From the NCBI GenBank assembly GCA_963738615.1, contig CAVTXI010000019.1, positions 1-64,000 of the forward strand: DNA of 64,000 nt, in the 5' to 3' direction. Under the pieces are notes generated by a model, which was not told where the DNA came from, made no database searches, and saw only the letters and a list, made by a program, of their open reading frames with translations. The position numbers and the translations under genes are program-made. The stretch is from CAVTWY01 sp963738615. Lineage in GTDB: Bacteria; Pseudomonadota; Gammaproteobacteria; Burkholderiales; Burkholderiaceae_C. Below are positions 19,993-29,221 of the stretch, piece by piece. Numbering within the stretch: the stretch's first letter is position 1; the number at the start of each line of letters is the position of its first letter.

Positions 19993-21169
19993 TTACTTGA
20001 TCCACAGCCTCAGCGAGTCCCACAGTCGGCCGACGATGCCGGCCTCGGGCACGTCTTCGAGCACCACCAGCGGCACTTCAGCCACCTTGGCGCCGCCGGT
20101 CGACGTGACGATGAGCTTGCCCAGCCGTTGCCCTTTCGTCAGCGGCGCGACCAGCGGGTCCGGCCGTTCGATGCGCGACTGCAGCTTCTCGGCCTCGCCC
20201 TTCGGGATCGACACCATCAACGGCCCTTCGCCGGCCGGGCCGATCTTCACGGTCTTGTCGCGGCCTTTCCAGACGTTCGGGCGTGGCCAGCGGCTTGCCG
20301 GCGTCGGCAAGCTTGTAGGTCTCGAAGGACAGAAAGCCCCAATTGAGCAGCTTCTGGCTTTCGCTGGCCCGCGCCTCGCGTGACGCGGTGCCCAGCACCA
20401 CGCTCAGCAGGCGCCGCGAGCCGTTCGGGAAGTCGCGCTTGGCGCTGGCCACCAGGCAGTACCCCGCCGCGTCGGTATAGCCGGTCTTCATGCCGTCGAC
20501 CGTCGGATCACGACGCAGCAGCAGGTTGCGGTTGTCCTGGCGGATCTTGTTGTACGTGTACTCCTTGATCGAGTAATACGGGTAGCGCTCGGGGAAGTCT
20601 TTGATGACGCGCGCGGCGATCATGGCGATGTCGCGCGCCGACGCGCGATGGCCGGCTTCGCTCATGCCGGTCACGTTCTTGAACGCCGCGTTCTTCAGCC
20701 CGAAGGCCTGCGCCTGCTTGTTCATCAGCGCCACGAAGGCTTCGACCGAACCCGCTACGCCTTCGGCCAGCGCGACCGACGCGTCGTTGCCCGACTGCAC
20801 GATCATCCCGTGCAGCAACTCGTCGACCGTCGGGCGCATCGTGGTGTTGATGAACATCAGCGACGGGTCGCCCTTGCGCTCGTTCCACGCCCGCTCGCTC
20901 ACGACCATCGGCTGGTCGAGTGCGATCTTCTTGTCCTTCAGTGCCTGGAAGACGACATACGCCGTCAACAGCTTCGTCAGCGACGCCGGGTCACTGGGGG
21001 CGTCAGCGTCGCGTTCGCCCAGCGTCTGGCCGGTGCTCAGGTCCAGCACGATCCAGTGCTTCGCCGCGACCTCGGGCGGTTGAACCTGTGCCGCGGCCGT
21101 CATCCATGTCAGCGCCACGAACAGCGCCATGCACCAGCGTTTGATCATCGTCATCTCGGGAAACTGCAT
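19993..21169 (-). CDS. dacC: D-alanyl-D-alanine carboxypeptidase (PBP5/6 type), one frame break
   Basis: Periplasmic carboxypeptidase that removes the terminal D-Ala from peptidoglycan stem peptides. A signal peptide (MALFVALTWMTAAAQ) is followed by the catalytic SLTK (Ser63-Lys66), SGN (125-127) and KTG (227-229). After ADAGKPLA the frame breaks near 20285; the downstream frame continues as PNVWKGRDKTVKIGPAG and ends with the amphipathic membrane anchor VGRLWDSLRLWIK, so the whole PBP5-like protein is present. The start could be ATG 21169 or 21154. The break is probably a sequence error because all catalytic and C-terminal features are conserved. It lies 9 bp upstream of the transaminase gene. 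Confidence 0.9.
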
Positions 21170-21178
21170 TGAGGAACG

Positions 21179-21799
21179 TCAGGCGACGCCAAGGTGCCGC
21201 AGCACGATCGCCTTCAGTAGTGGCAACTGACCGTGGAAGAAATGCCCGCCACCGGGCACGACCACCACCGGCAACGACTGCGGCCGGGCCCAGTCGAGCG
21301 TGGCCGAAAGCGGCACGACGTCGTCGCTCTCACCATGAATCACGAGCGTGCCTGCGGGCACCGTGGCCACATCGAAGTTGCCAGTCGCCGGCGCAACCAG
21401 CACCAGTTCACGCACCTTGCGACCTGCAGCGGTCACACGTGCCGCGACCTGCGACGCGACGTAGCCACCGAAGGAAAAACCGGCAACGGCAAGCTCACCG
21501 TCTTTGGCTTCGGCCTCGAGAACCGCCATCGCATCGTCGATCTCGCCGCGTCCTTCGTCCCAGGAACCCGCCGAGCCGCCGACGCCACGGAAGTTGAAGC
21601 GCACCGCACGCCAGCCGGCCTGCACCCAAATGCGCGCCAGCGTCTGCGCCACCTTGTTGTCGAGCGTGCCGCCGTGCACCGGGTGCGGGTGGCAGACCAG
21701 CGCAGTGCCGCGTACGGCGGAGTCACGCGGCTCGTCGATCGCAACCTCGAGCGGCCCGGCAGGGCCGGCCACCGTGCGGCGCAGGGTGTTGGCGTTCAA
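21179..21799 (-). CDS. Alpha/beta hydrolase
   Basis: Alpha/beta hydrolase of about 206 residues. LVCHPHPVHGGTLDNKV is the oxyanion region, FNFRGVGGSAG follows, GFSFGGYVA holds the nucleophile Ser, LVIHGESDDVVP the acid, and GGGHFFHG the His. This subgroup (cytoplasmic, short, in proteobacteria) has no firm function. No ATG is available between the ferredoxin stop and the conserved region; TTG at 21799 or CTG at 21814 would be the start. It sits 9 bp upstream of dacC and 11 bp after the ferredoxin gene in a same-strand run. Confidence 0.8.
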   Translation of the reverse strand: MNANTLRRTVAGPAGPLEVAIDEPRDSAVRGTALVCHPHPVHGGTLDNKVAQTLARIWVQAGWRAVRFNFRGVGGSAGSWDEGRGEIDDAMAVLEAEAKDGELAVAGFSFGGYVASQVAARVTAAGRKVRELVLVAPATGNFDVATVPAGTLVIHGESDDVVPLSATLDWARPQSLPVVVVPGGGHFFHGQLPLLKAIVLRHLGVA

Positions 21800-21810
21800 G
21801 GTGACGGTAC

Positions 21811-22137
21811 TCAGCGCCCGACGTTGTCGGGCAGCACCAGACGTTCGACGACACGACCATGGCCGAGGTGTTCCTCGACGATCTCGTCGATGTCGTCCTG
21901 GTCCACGTACGTGTACCAGACCGCTTCGGGATAGACGACCATCACCGGCCCACCGGCGCAGCGATCGAGGCAGCCGGCGCGGTTGACCCGCACGCCCCCC
22001 TTGCCAGCCAGCCCCGCGGCCTTGACGCGCGCCTTGCAGCGGTCGAAGCCGACATCGGGGCCGTGGTCGGCGCAGCTGGCCTCGCCGTTGTCGCGACGGT
22101 TGAGGCAGAAGAAGACGTGTCGCTCGTAATAGCTCAT
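21811..22137 (-). CDS. Thioredoxin-like [2Fe-2S] ferredoxin
   Basis: Protein of 108 residues in the thioredoxin-fold [2Fe-2S] ferredoxin family (NuoE-like). Cys residues 11, 22, 56 and 60 (FFCLNRRDNG, SCADHG, AGCLDRC) are the cluster ligands, and GPVMVVYPEAVWYT is the conserved follow-on. Start ATG 22137. Such proteins act as electron carriers; the partner is not evident. It is followed closely by the hydrolase gene. Confidence 0.9.
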   Translation of the reverse strand: MSYYERHVFFCLNRRDNGEASCADHGPDVGFDRCKARVKAAGLAGKGGVRVNRAGCLDRCAGGPVMVVYPEAVWYTYVDQDDIDEIVEEHLGHGRVVERLVLPDNVGR

Positions 22138-22178
22138 CGCACGAATTGTAGGAAGCCACCCGCTTGCGTCGCGGCAGA

Positions 22179-23312
22179 TCAACGACGAAGCCCGGCCGCG
22201 CGTGGCAACAGCCACACGATGGCGGCGAACGGCCACACCCACGCGAGCCATTGCACAACACCGTGGAAGCGCACGAAGCGTCCCTGTTCCCAAGTGGATA
22301 GGAACTCGGCGTAGTAAGGGTCCGACGGTGCCCGTGCCAACAAGACTACCAGCGTGACCAATGCGGCCAGCGCGGCCACGGCTGCGACCCGCTCGCGCAA
22401 CGCCAGACACGCTGCGGCCGCAGCCACGCCAACCACCAGCCCAACGCCGACGCTGGGCGTCAACCAGGCCAACGCGTGATCAGGACCGAAGCCGAGCAGC
22501 GTCGACAACGTGGTCACCACCAGCGCCAAGAGCAGCGCGCCGGCCGCAAGCACGGCGCGTCGCCGGACATTCGGCGTGAGCGCGAAAGCCAGCAGGCACG
22601 GGCACAGCAAGCCCAGCGCGACTGCTGCGCCTTCGCCGCCTGCCGACGGCTGGCCGCTCGGCTGGTGGATCGAATCGATCCACGCATCCACCTGTGGCGC
22701 CACGGGCGTTCCCTCGACCAGGGCCGACACCAATTCCGTCAACGGGCCCGACACGTGGCCAAGCCCCAGCGGTACGGGCAACGGCACCAACAGGGCGACC
22801 GGCCACAGCAGCAGCAGCGCGAGTGCGAAAGCGCTTCGCCGTCCGAACCAGCGGTCGCGAACGCGCTCCCACGGCTGGATCAACCCGCTTCGGCCCAGCA
22901 CCGAGGCCGCCACCGCGCCGATCGACGCTCCGGTGATGTTGAAGGCGGTGTCCTTCAGCGATGGCACCCGGGTCGGCAGCAAGTGCTGCACAACCTCGAC
23001 TCCGTACGACAGCACCGCCGCGCCGATCACGGCTTGCGTCAGGGCCCGCGTTGCACCGCGCCCGCGCCGCAGCGCCACGGCACAGGCCAGCGCGCCGAAG
23101 GGCAGGTAACCGAGCAGGTTGGCGACCTCGTCGAAACGATCGCGCCACGTCGGCCACGGCAGCGATAGCAGCCGCAGCGGCGGCAACCCCTGCGGCAGAA
23201 GCCAACCTTCGAATGGAAAGAGGCTCGCGTAGACGACAAGGAAGGTCCAGGCCCACAGCAATGGCAGCGCGGTCGTCGCCGTGCCGCGCTCGCCCTCGTT
23301 CACCAGGCTCAC
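22179..23312 (-). CDS. VanZ-like family membrane protein
   Basis: Integral membrane protein of about 377 residues with some nine or ten hydrophobic segments. The N-terminal half is VanZ-like: VVYASLFPFEGW, RFDEVANLLGYLPFGAL, YGVEVVQHLLPTRVPSLKD and FNITGASIGAV. VanZ proteins are linked to low-level teicoplanin resistance in Gram-positives; in proteobacteria the function is not established. The start is GTG at 23312, overlapping the hemJ stop, or GTG at 23303. The nearby dacC makes an envelope role plausible but not shown. Confidence 0.82.
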   Translation of the reverse strand: MSLVNEGERGTATTALPLLWAWTFLVVYASLFPFEGWLLPQGLPPLRLLSLPWPTWRDRFDEVANLLGYLPFGALACAVALRRGRGATRALTQAVIGAAVLSYGVEVVQHLLPTRVPSLKDTAFNITGASIGAVAASVLGRSGLIQPWERVRDRWFGRRSAFALALLLLWPVALLVPLPVPLGLGHVSGPLTELVSALVEGTPVAPQVDAWIDSIHQPSGQPSAGGEGAAVALGLLCPCLLAFALTPNVRRRAVLAAGALLLALVVTTLSTLLGFGPDHALAWLTPSVGVGLVVGVAAAAACLALRERVAAVAALAALVTLVVLLARAPSDPYYAEFLSTWEQGRFVRFHGVVQWLAWVWPFAAIVWLLPRAAGLRR

Positions 23313-23731
23313 CAGGGCTTGACCACCGCCAGCACGACGATGGCAGCGAAAAACAACACCGCCACTTCGTTGAAGGCGCGCAGGCCGCGTTCGGAAAGCG
23401 ACGTGCGTCCCTGCTCGAACCGGCGAAGCATGACAAGGCAGACGTGCTGATAGACCAGCACACCGAGCACGAGCAGCAACTTCACGTGCAGCCAACCCTG
23501 CCCGCGACCGACCCCGTAACCCAGCCACAACCACAGGCCGAGCGCCAGCGCGACCGTCATCAGCATCATGCCGAACCGATGCAGGCGCCGCGCCATGCCC
23601 AGCAGGCGGTCACGCTCGGCGCGGCTGTCGGGCGCGACCTGCACCAGGTTCACGAAGATGCGGGGCAGGTAGAAGAGCGCCGCGAACCAGCTCGACACGA
23701 AAACGATGTGGAACGCTTTGACCCACAACAT
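23309..23731 (-). CDS. hemJ: Protoporphyrinogen oxidase HemJ (UPF0093/CopD-like)
   Basis: Membrane protein of 140 residues with four helices. MLWVKAFHIVFVSSWFAALF contains the conserved His8 and the Trp-Phe segment, FYLPRIFV follows, and WLHVKLLLVLGVLVYQH contains the second essential His and Lys. This matches HemJ, the oxygen-independent protoporphyrinogen IX oxidase of many bacteria. It is often annotated only as a CopD-family protein. Being divergently next to hemB supports a role in haem synthesis. ATG at 23731; its stop overlaps the VanZ start. Confidence 0.82.
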   Translation of the reverse strand: MLWVKAFHIVFVSSWFAALFYLPRIFVNLVQVAPDSRAERDRLLGMARRLHRFGMMLMTVALALGLWLWLGYGVGRGQGWLHVKLLLVLGVLVYQHVCLVMLRRFEQGRTSLSERGLRAFNEVAVLFFAAIVVLAVVKPW

Positions 23732-23787
23732 GCGTGCGATTGTCCGTGTCGACGAAGGGCTCGAGACCAGCTTGCGCCGGCAGACAA

Positions 23788-23905
23788 GAAAAAGCCCCGG
23801 CCTTGCGACCGGGGCTGCAAAGCCTTGCCGCGAAACCGCGCCAAGACACCTGCTCAGGGAGGAAAAGCAGGGGACGACGGCCTTGCAGCTATCATCCAGC
23901 GGGCA
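23788..23905 (-). ncRNA. Candidate small RNA opposite hemB, with anti-Shine-Dalgarno loop
   Basis: The hemJ-hemB gap on the minus strand holds three consecutive hairpins. The first has stem CCTGC/GCAGG (23867-23871 with 23849-23853) and exposes a pyrimidine-rich loop containing TTTTCCTCCC, complementary to Shine-Dalgarno sequences. The second (23824-23845) is a 9-position stem with one mismatch and loop GTTT. The third is a strong Rho-independent terminator. No coding frame fits. The 5' end is not determined: TGATAA near 23910 could be a -10. I recall an anti-hemB RNA motif described in Burkholderia in the same relative orientation, and this could be related, but I cannot test that here. Confidence 0.5.
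23789..23816 (-). terminator. Rho-independent terminator of the small RNA candidate
   Basis: On the minus strand AGCCCCGG and CCGGGGCT form an 8-bp stem with an 8-base loop, followed by five T residues. It is upstream of hemJ on the same strand, so it does not end hemJ; it must terminate a transcript from the hemJ-hemB gap. Confidence 0.85.
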
Positions 23906-24093
23906 CTTTATCAGAGCACCCCCCGCGTGAAGCGTCATAACGCTGCACACAAGGGATTGTCCCGACATCGTTGCGCAGCACCTCGCGGCCAGGCCCCGAC
24001 GACTGCCGTTTGTCTGCCAAGCTGTTGCGTCGACCCACCGCGCGCGGGCACTCCGGCACCCATCGGATGCGAACCTCGAACGTAGGTTGTCTT

Positions 24094-25111
24094 GTGAGCC
24101 ATCCTCTGCCCCCGCTTCCCCCGTTTCCCGCAAGCCGGCCGCGTCGCCTTCGCCGCGATGCGTTCACTCGCGACCTCGTGCGCGAGCACATCCTGACGCC
24201 GAAGGACTTCATCTATCCGGTGTTCGTGCTCGACGGCAAACGCAAGAAGCAGGACGTGGCCAGCATGCCGCGCGTGCAGCGCCTGTCGGTCGATATGCTG
24301 CTGCCGAAGGCGCAGGAGTGCGTCGAGCTTGGCGTGCCGGTGATGGCGTTGTTTCCGGTCATCGACCCCGCGCGTGAAGACACCCGATGGCCGCGAAGCC
24401 TTCAACCCGGAAGGCCTGGTGCCGCGCGCGGTGCGCGAGTTGAAGAAGCGATTCCCGCAACTGGGCCTGCTGACCGACGTGGCGCTGGACCCCTACACCA
24501 GCCACGGCCAGGACGGCCTTCTCGACGATACCGGCTACATCATCAATGACGACACGGTCGCCGTGCTGACGCGCCAAGCGATCACGCAGGCGCAGGCGGG
24601 CGTGGACATCGTGGCACCCAGCGACATGATGGACGGCCGCATCGGCGCGATCCGCGACGCGCTCGAGGCCGAGGGCCACGTGCACACGCGCATCATGGCC
24701 TACAGCGCTAAATACGCGAGCGCCTTCTACGGCCCGTTCCGCGATGCGGTCGGTTCGGCGAAGAACCTCGGCAAAGCCGACAAGAAGGTCTACCAGATGG
24801 ACCCGGGAAACAGCGACGAGGCGCTGCGCGAGGTGCAACTCGACATCGCCGAGGGCGCCGACATGGTGATGGTCAAGCCCGGCATGCCGTACCTCGATAT
24901 CGTTCGCCGCGTGAAAGACACGTTCCACATGCCCACCTTCGCCTACCAGGTCAGCGGCGAGTACGCGATGCTCGAAGCCGCCGCGGCCAACGGCTGGCTG
25001 GACCACGACGCGGTGATGATGGAGTCGCTGCTGGCGTTCAAGCGTGCTGGCGCCGACGGCGTGCTGAGCTACTTCGCGCTCGACGCGGCGCGCCTGCTGG
25101 CACGCCCCTGA
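24094..25111 (+). CDS. hemB: Delta-aminolevulinic acid dehydratase (porphobilinogen synthase), one frame break
   Basis: Condenses two 5-aminolevulinate molecules to porphobilinogen in haem synthesis. The start is GTG at 24094 (SHPLPPLPPFPASRPRRLRR). Near 24372 the frame breaks: VIDPAR continues in another frame as VKTPDGREAFNPEGLVPR, one base short. Catalytic Lys residues are seen in AYSAKYASAFYGPFRDA and MVKPGMPYLD; the product would be about 338 residues. As hemB is essential for haem, a sequencing indel is the likely cause. It faces hemJ and the small RNA candidate. Confidence 0.93.
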
Positions 25112-25140
25112 CGGCCACGCACACCACGCGGATCCACTCG

Positions 25141-26226
25141 ATGCCGCCGCGCGTCTTCCACATCCGCGCCGACGGCGTCATCGAACTCGACGGCGTGCCG
25201 TCCGTGATGCCGGCGCAGGGTTTCGTCTGGATCGGCGTGCCGCGCTCCGAATTCGAAGCCCGCCACGCTGCCTATCAAGAGCATCTGGCGCAGTTGGCGG
25301 GCGCGCCGCTCGTGGACCTGCACGTCTCGGACCTGATCAACGGCCAGTTGCCGAGCCACTTCGACAGCACCTCGCGCTACGACATGCTGATCGTGCGGCG
25401 CCTGCTGGCCCTGCCCGGTGAAGAAACCGACCCGCGCACCTTGCCCGCCATCGACACCAGCCCGGTCGGCTTCGCCGTCTTCGACCGCGTGTTGTTGTCG
25501 GTGCACCCCGAAGATTGCGCCGTTCGCGACTTCTTCGCGCAGCGCATCACGCACACCTACGGCGCGACCACCACCCCCACCGAGGCGGTGCGCGGCACGG
25601 CGCGGCTGCCGCTTTCGCCGGCCGACCTGATGCTGCGCATGGTGAACCACATCGTCGACAGCTACCTCGACCTGCGGCGGCGCCTGACGCGTCAGCTGAC
25701 CGAGCTTCAGCAAGAGCTGCTGAGCCCGCGCACGCAGTTCCACGACTGGTCGGTGCTGCTGGACGCACGCACGACGCTGCACGTGCTCGAGGACGGTTGC
25801 GAAGACCAGCACGGCGCGGTGCAGGAATGGATCGACGCGCTGGACGAATGGCCGGTCGAGGCGACCGAAACCGCGCGGCGCGAGCGCGAGTTGCTGCGCG
25901 TGCGCTCACGCGACGTGCTCGAGCACATCGAACGCGTCTTGACGCACGTACGCCGGCTCGAGCAGTCGGCCGACGCGGCGGTGCAGATGCACTTCTCGGC
26001 GCTGAGCCACCGCACCAACCAGATCATGCGCACGCTGACCGTACTGACCGCGATCTTCCTGCCGATGAACCTGATCACGGGCTTCTTCGGCATGAACTTC
26101 GACTCGATGCCGCTGATCCACGACAAGACCGGCATCTGGTTCACGCTCGGCCTGATGTCGCTGGTCGGCGTGGGCCTGGGACTGTTCTTCTGGCGCAAGC
26201 GCTATCTGGGCACGCAAGGGCGTTGA
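25141..26226 (+). CDS. CorA/ZntB family divalent cation transporter
   Basis: CorA-superfamily transporter of 361 residues. A large cytoplasmic N-terminal alpha/beta domain and long helices lead to two C-terminal membrane helices; the pore motif GMN is in ITGFFGMNFDSMP (about 318-320). IFLPMNLITGFF is the first membrane helix and LGLMSLVGVGLGLFFW the second, followed by a basic tail FWRKRYLG. Both Mg2+ uptake (CorA) and Zn2+ transport (ZntB) occur in this family; sequence alone does not decide. It follows hemB by 29 bp in the same direction and the regulator gene by 16 bp. Confidence 0.88.
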   Translation: MPPRVFHIRADGVIELDGVPSVMPAQGFVWIGVPRSEFEARHAAYQEHLAQLAGAPLVDLHVSDLINGQLPSHFDSTSRYDMLIVRRLLALPGEETDPRTLPAIDTSPVGFAVFDRVLLSVHPEDCAVRDFFAQRITHTYGATTTPTEAVRGTARLPLSPADLMLRMVNHIVDSYLDLRRRLTRQLTELQQELLSPRTQFHDWSVLLDARTTLHVLEDGCEDQHGAVQEWIDALDEWPVEATETARRERELLRVRSRDVLEHIERVLTHVRRLEQSADAAVQMHFSALSHRTNQIMRTLTVLTAIFLPMNLITGFFGMNFDSMPLIHDKTGIWFTLGLMSLVGVGLGLFFWRKRYLGTQGR

Positions 26227-26242
26227 CGGCTAAGCTGGCCGC

Positions 26243-29173
26243 ATGTCTGCGCGGCCTGTGCGGCACGCTGCCGCCCTCGGCAAGCTCGCGAGCCCGAGGT
26301 TGGGCCGCGTGTTCGATCGCGAGCGCTTGTTCGGCCTGCTCGACGGTGCATCCGACGCCCCGGCGCTGTGGCTGGCCGCGCCGCCCGGCGCCGGCAAGAC
26401 GACCGTAGCGGCCACGTGGCTGCGGCGGCGCGCCAGACCCACGCTGTGGATGCAGCTCGATGCCGACGACGCCGACCCCGCCACGTTCATGCAATCGCTC
26501 GATGCTCTGTGGAGCAGCTTGTTGGCCGCCCCGCTGCAGTTGCCCGCGCTGCGCGCCGATGACCTGACGGACCTGCCCGCCTGGTTGCGGCGGCGCCTGC
26601 TGCACGTGCTGCCGCTGCTGCCGCCGCGCTGGAGTCTGGTGTTCGACAACCACCAGGAGTTGCCCGCCGGCTCGCCCCTGCAGGACGCGCTGGCGCGCGC
26701 GTTGGTTCATCTGCCGGCCGGCGTGCAGTGGGTCTTCGCCAGCCGCGAGCCGCCGCCCACCGCGTTCACGGGCGCGCTGGCCAAGCAGCAACTGATCCTC
26801 ATCGGCGCTGAGCCGCTGCGCCTTGACGACGCCGAAACGCGCACGCTGATCCGCCTGCACGGACGTGACGAGTCGATCGCTGCATCGCTGGCTGCCGCAC
26901 AGGGCTGGGCCGCGGGCCTGACGCTGATGTTGCTGGGCGCACCCAGCGATGCGAGCCTGCCCGCGCTCGACGCTCGCGATCGACTGTTCGACTACTTCGC
27001 CAACGAAGTCCTCTCACGCATGCCGGCCGATCACCAGCGCGCGCTCAGCCGGCTAGCCTACCTGCCGAGCACCACCGCGGCGCTCGCGGTGGCGATGAGC
27101 GATTGCGCCGATGCGCCGGTGCTGCTCGAACAACTGGCTGCATCGAGCCTGTTCACCGACCGCCGCGAAGGCCCGCCGGCCGCCTTCGTCTTTCACGCAC
27201 TGTTCGCGCAATTCCTGCGGCGGCGTTTCGAGCGCGAAACGTCGATCGAACAGCAGCGGGCGATGCTGCTGCGCGCCGGCCGCCTGCTCATCGCCGCAAG
27301 CGAGACCGATGCCGGCCTGCAACGGCTGATCGAAGCCCAGGCCTGGGACGAAGCCGCGCAGGCCATCGCGCAATGCGCGCCGCGCTATGCGGCCGACGGC
27401 CGGGTGCAGGCGCTGCGCGGGCACATCGGCGCCTTGCCCGCGGCGCATGCCGAACGCCTGGCGTACTGGCGCGGCTGGTGCGACCTCGACATCGCACCGG
27501 CCAGCGCCTTGGCCGACATGGCACACGCCGATCGCGACGCTGCGGCGGCCGCAGACACCGGTGCCCGACTGGCCGCAGCGGCTGCCGCCGCGACGGCTTT
27601 GGTGTCCACGGGCCGCGTGCGCGAGCTCGATCCGTGGATCGAGTTGCTGACCGCGCACGCCGATCAGGTGCTGGCCGCGCACGACGACGACGCGCAGATG
27701 CGCTTGGTGCCGGGCTTGTTGTTGGCGCTGGTCTATCGCAGGCCGTGGCACGCGCTCACCGACCCGCTGGCCGAACGCGCCGAACGCCTGCTGCACCACC
27801 CTTCGGCGGCCGGGCAGCGCCAGCTGATGGGCGCGTTGGTGTTCCACCTGTTGTGGCGCGGCCATGTCGATCGGCTCGAACGCATCGTGGTGCGCATCGA
27901 TGCGCTGTGCATGCAGGGCCTGGCTGCACCGGCGACGATGCTGCGTTGGTGGAGCGTGGGCACGACCGTCAAGACGCTGCTCGGCCACACCGAAGCCGCG
28001 CGCGCCGACGCGCGGCAGGCGCTGGCGCTGATCGAAGCCGAACCGGTGCTGGCGCCGCAGCGCGCGGGCACCGAGCTGCAAGCCATGTTCGTGGCACTGG
28101 CCTCGGTCGATGCCGCGGCGGCTCGGCGGCACATGGAGCGGGCTGCGTTGGTGCTGCACCCCGACAACGCCTTCGACCGCACGACCTACGAGCACCAGCG
28201 CGGCATGCTCGCGCTGCTCGAAGGCGACGCGCCGACCGCCGTGCGCCTGATGCGCGCCGCGGTCGCCAGCGCGCGCGCCAGCGGTTTTCAGATGCGCGAA
28301 CACATCGCCCTGATCGCCAACGCGCTGGCGGCAGCGCAAAGCGACGAGCACGCCGAAGCTCAGCGCCTGCTCGACGAGGTGTTCTCGCACCCGATGTTCG
28401 CCGCCTGCCGCTGGCACCACTGGGTTGGCGGCTGCGTGGCTGCGTACGCAGCGCTGCAGCGCGAGGATGAAGCTGGTGCGCAGGAGCATTTGCACACGAC
28501 GTTGCGCGTGGCCCGCGAGTGCGGCTATCGCCATGGGCCGATGTTGTTCCTGTGCGGCGACATGATGGCGCGCCTGTGCGCATTGGCGCTGACGCGAGGC
28601 ATCGAGCCCGAGATCGCACGCGACATCGTCGTGCGCAATCAGTTGAAGGCGCCGCCGCAGGCCGACGAAGCGTGGCCGTGGGCCGTGCGCGTGCGTGCGC
28701 TCGGCGCGCTCGACGTCCAGATCGGCGGCGCCCCGATGGCCTCGTCGCGCAAGGAGAGCCGGCGCCTGCTCGAGCTGCTCGGCGTGCTCGCCGCGCACGG
28801 CCACACGCCCGTGCCGCAAGACCAGGTCGCCGATGCGCTGTGGCCCGACGCCGACGGCGACGCCGCGCGCAACGCACTCGACAACGCGTTGCACCGCCTG
28901 CGCAAAGCACTCGGTGGCGACGACCGCATCGTCTTGCGCCAGGGCGCGTTGGCGCTGAACCCGCAACGCTGCTGGACGGACGTGGGCGCACTCGAACGTT
29001 TGCTGATGCAGATCGACACCGTGCCGCGGTCGCAACGGCAGGCGCTCGTGCAACAGGTGCGGCGGCTCTACCGGGACGACGTGCTGCCGGCCGAAACGCT
29101 GCCGATCGTCGCCGCGCGGCGCGATGCCTTGCAGCGCCGGTTGCGGCTTCTCGAATCTCTACCCGATCTCTAA
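26243..29173 (+). CDS. STAND ATPase with C-terminal SARP-type winged-helix domain
   Basis: Large protein of 976 residues. An N-terminal NTPase domain has a Walker A AAPPGAGKTT (45-54) and SLVFDNHQE in the Walker B position, resembling MalT-type STAND regulators. The middle (about 330-800) is alanine/leucine-rich helical repeat sequence like TPR. Residues about 814-905 (RVRALGALDVQIGG, SRKESRRLLELLGVLA, ALWPDADGDAARNALDNAL) form an OmpR/SARP-like winged helix followed by a short BTAD-like tail. MalT itself ends in a LuxR HTH, so the SARP ending is distinct. It probably switches on transcription when ATP and a ligand bind. Target is unknown; the Bug and methyltransferase genes lie 48 bp downstream. 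Confidence 0.82.
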   Translation: MSARPVRHAAALGKLASPRLGRVFDRERLFGLLDGASDAPALWLAAPPGAGKTTVAATWLRRRARPTLWMQLDADDADPATFMQSLDALWSSLLAAPLQLPALRADDLTDLPAWLRRRLLHVLPLLPPRWSLVFDNHQELPAGSPLQDALARALVHLPAGVQWVFASREPPPTAFTGALAKQQLILIGAEPLRLDDAETRTLIRLHGRDESIAASLAAAQGWAAGLTLMLLGAPSDASLPALDARDRLFDYFANEVLSRMPADHQRALSRLAYLPSTTAALAVAMSDCADAPVLLEQLAASSLFTDRREGPPAAFVFHALFAQFLRRRFERETSIEQQRAMLLRAGRLLIAASETDAGLQRLIEAQAWDEAAQAIAQCAPRYAADGRVQALRGHIGALPAAHAERLAYWRGWCDLDIAPASALADMAHADRDAAAAADTGARLAAAAAAATALVSTGRVRELDPWIELLTAHADQVLAAHDDDAQMRLVPGLLLALVYRRPWHALTDPLAERAERLLHHPSAAGQRQLMGALVFHLLWRGHVDRLERIVVRIDALCMQGLAAPATMLRWWSVGTTVKTLLGHTEAARADARQALALIEAEPVLAPQRAGTELQAMFVALASVDAAAARRHMERAALVLHPDNAFDRTTYEHQRGMLALLEGDAPTAVRLMRAAVASARASGFQMREHIALIANALAAAQSDEHAEAQRLLDEVFSHPMFAACRWHHWVGGCVAAYAALQREDEAGAQEHLHTTLRVARECGYRHGPMLFLCGDMMARLCALALTRGIEPEIARDIVVRNQLKAPPQADEAWPWAVRVRALGALDVQIGGAPMASSRKESRRLLELLGVLAAHGHTPVPQDQVADALWPDADGDAARNALDNALHRLRKALGGDDRIVLRQGALALNPQRCWTDVGALERLLMQIDTVPRSQRQALVQQVRRLYRDDVLPAETLPIVAARRDALQRRLRLLESLPDL

Positions 29174-29221
29174 GCGGCGGCGCGGCAAGCTGCGTCACCC
29201 CTTCTTGTTCGGAGACCGCTC

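Noticed and set aside
27053..29198. Long minus-strand frames opposite the STAND regulator
   Set aside because: The plus strand has a Walker A motif, helical repeats and a winged helix; the opposite frames have only biased composition.
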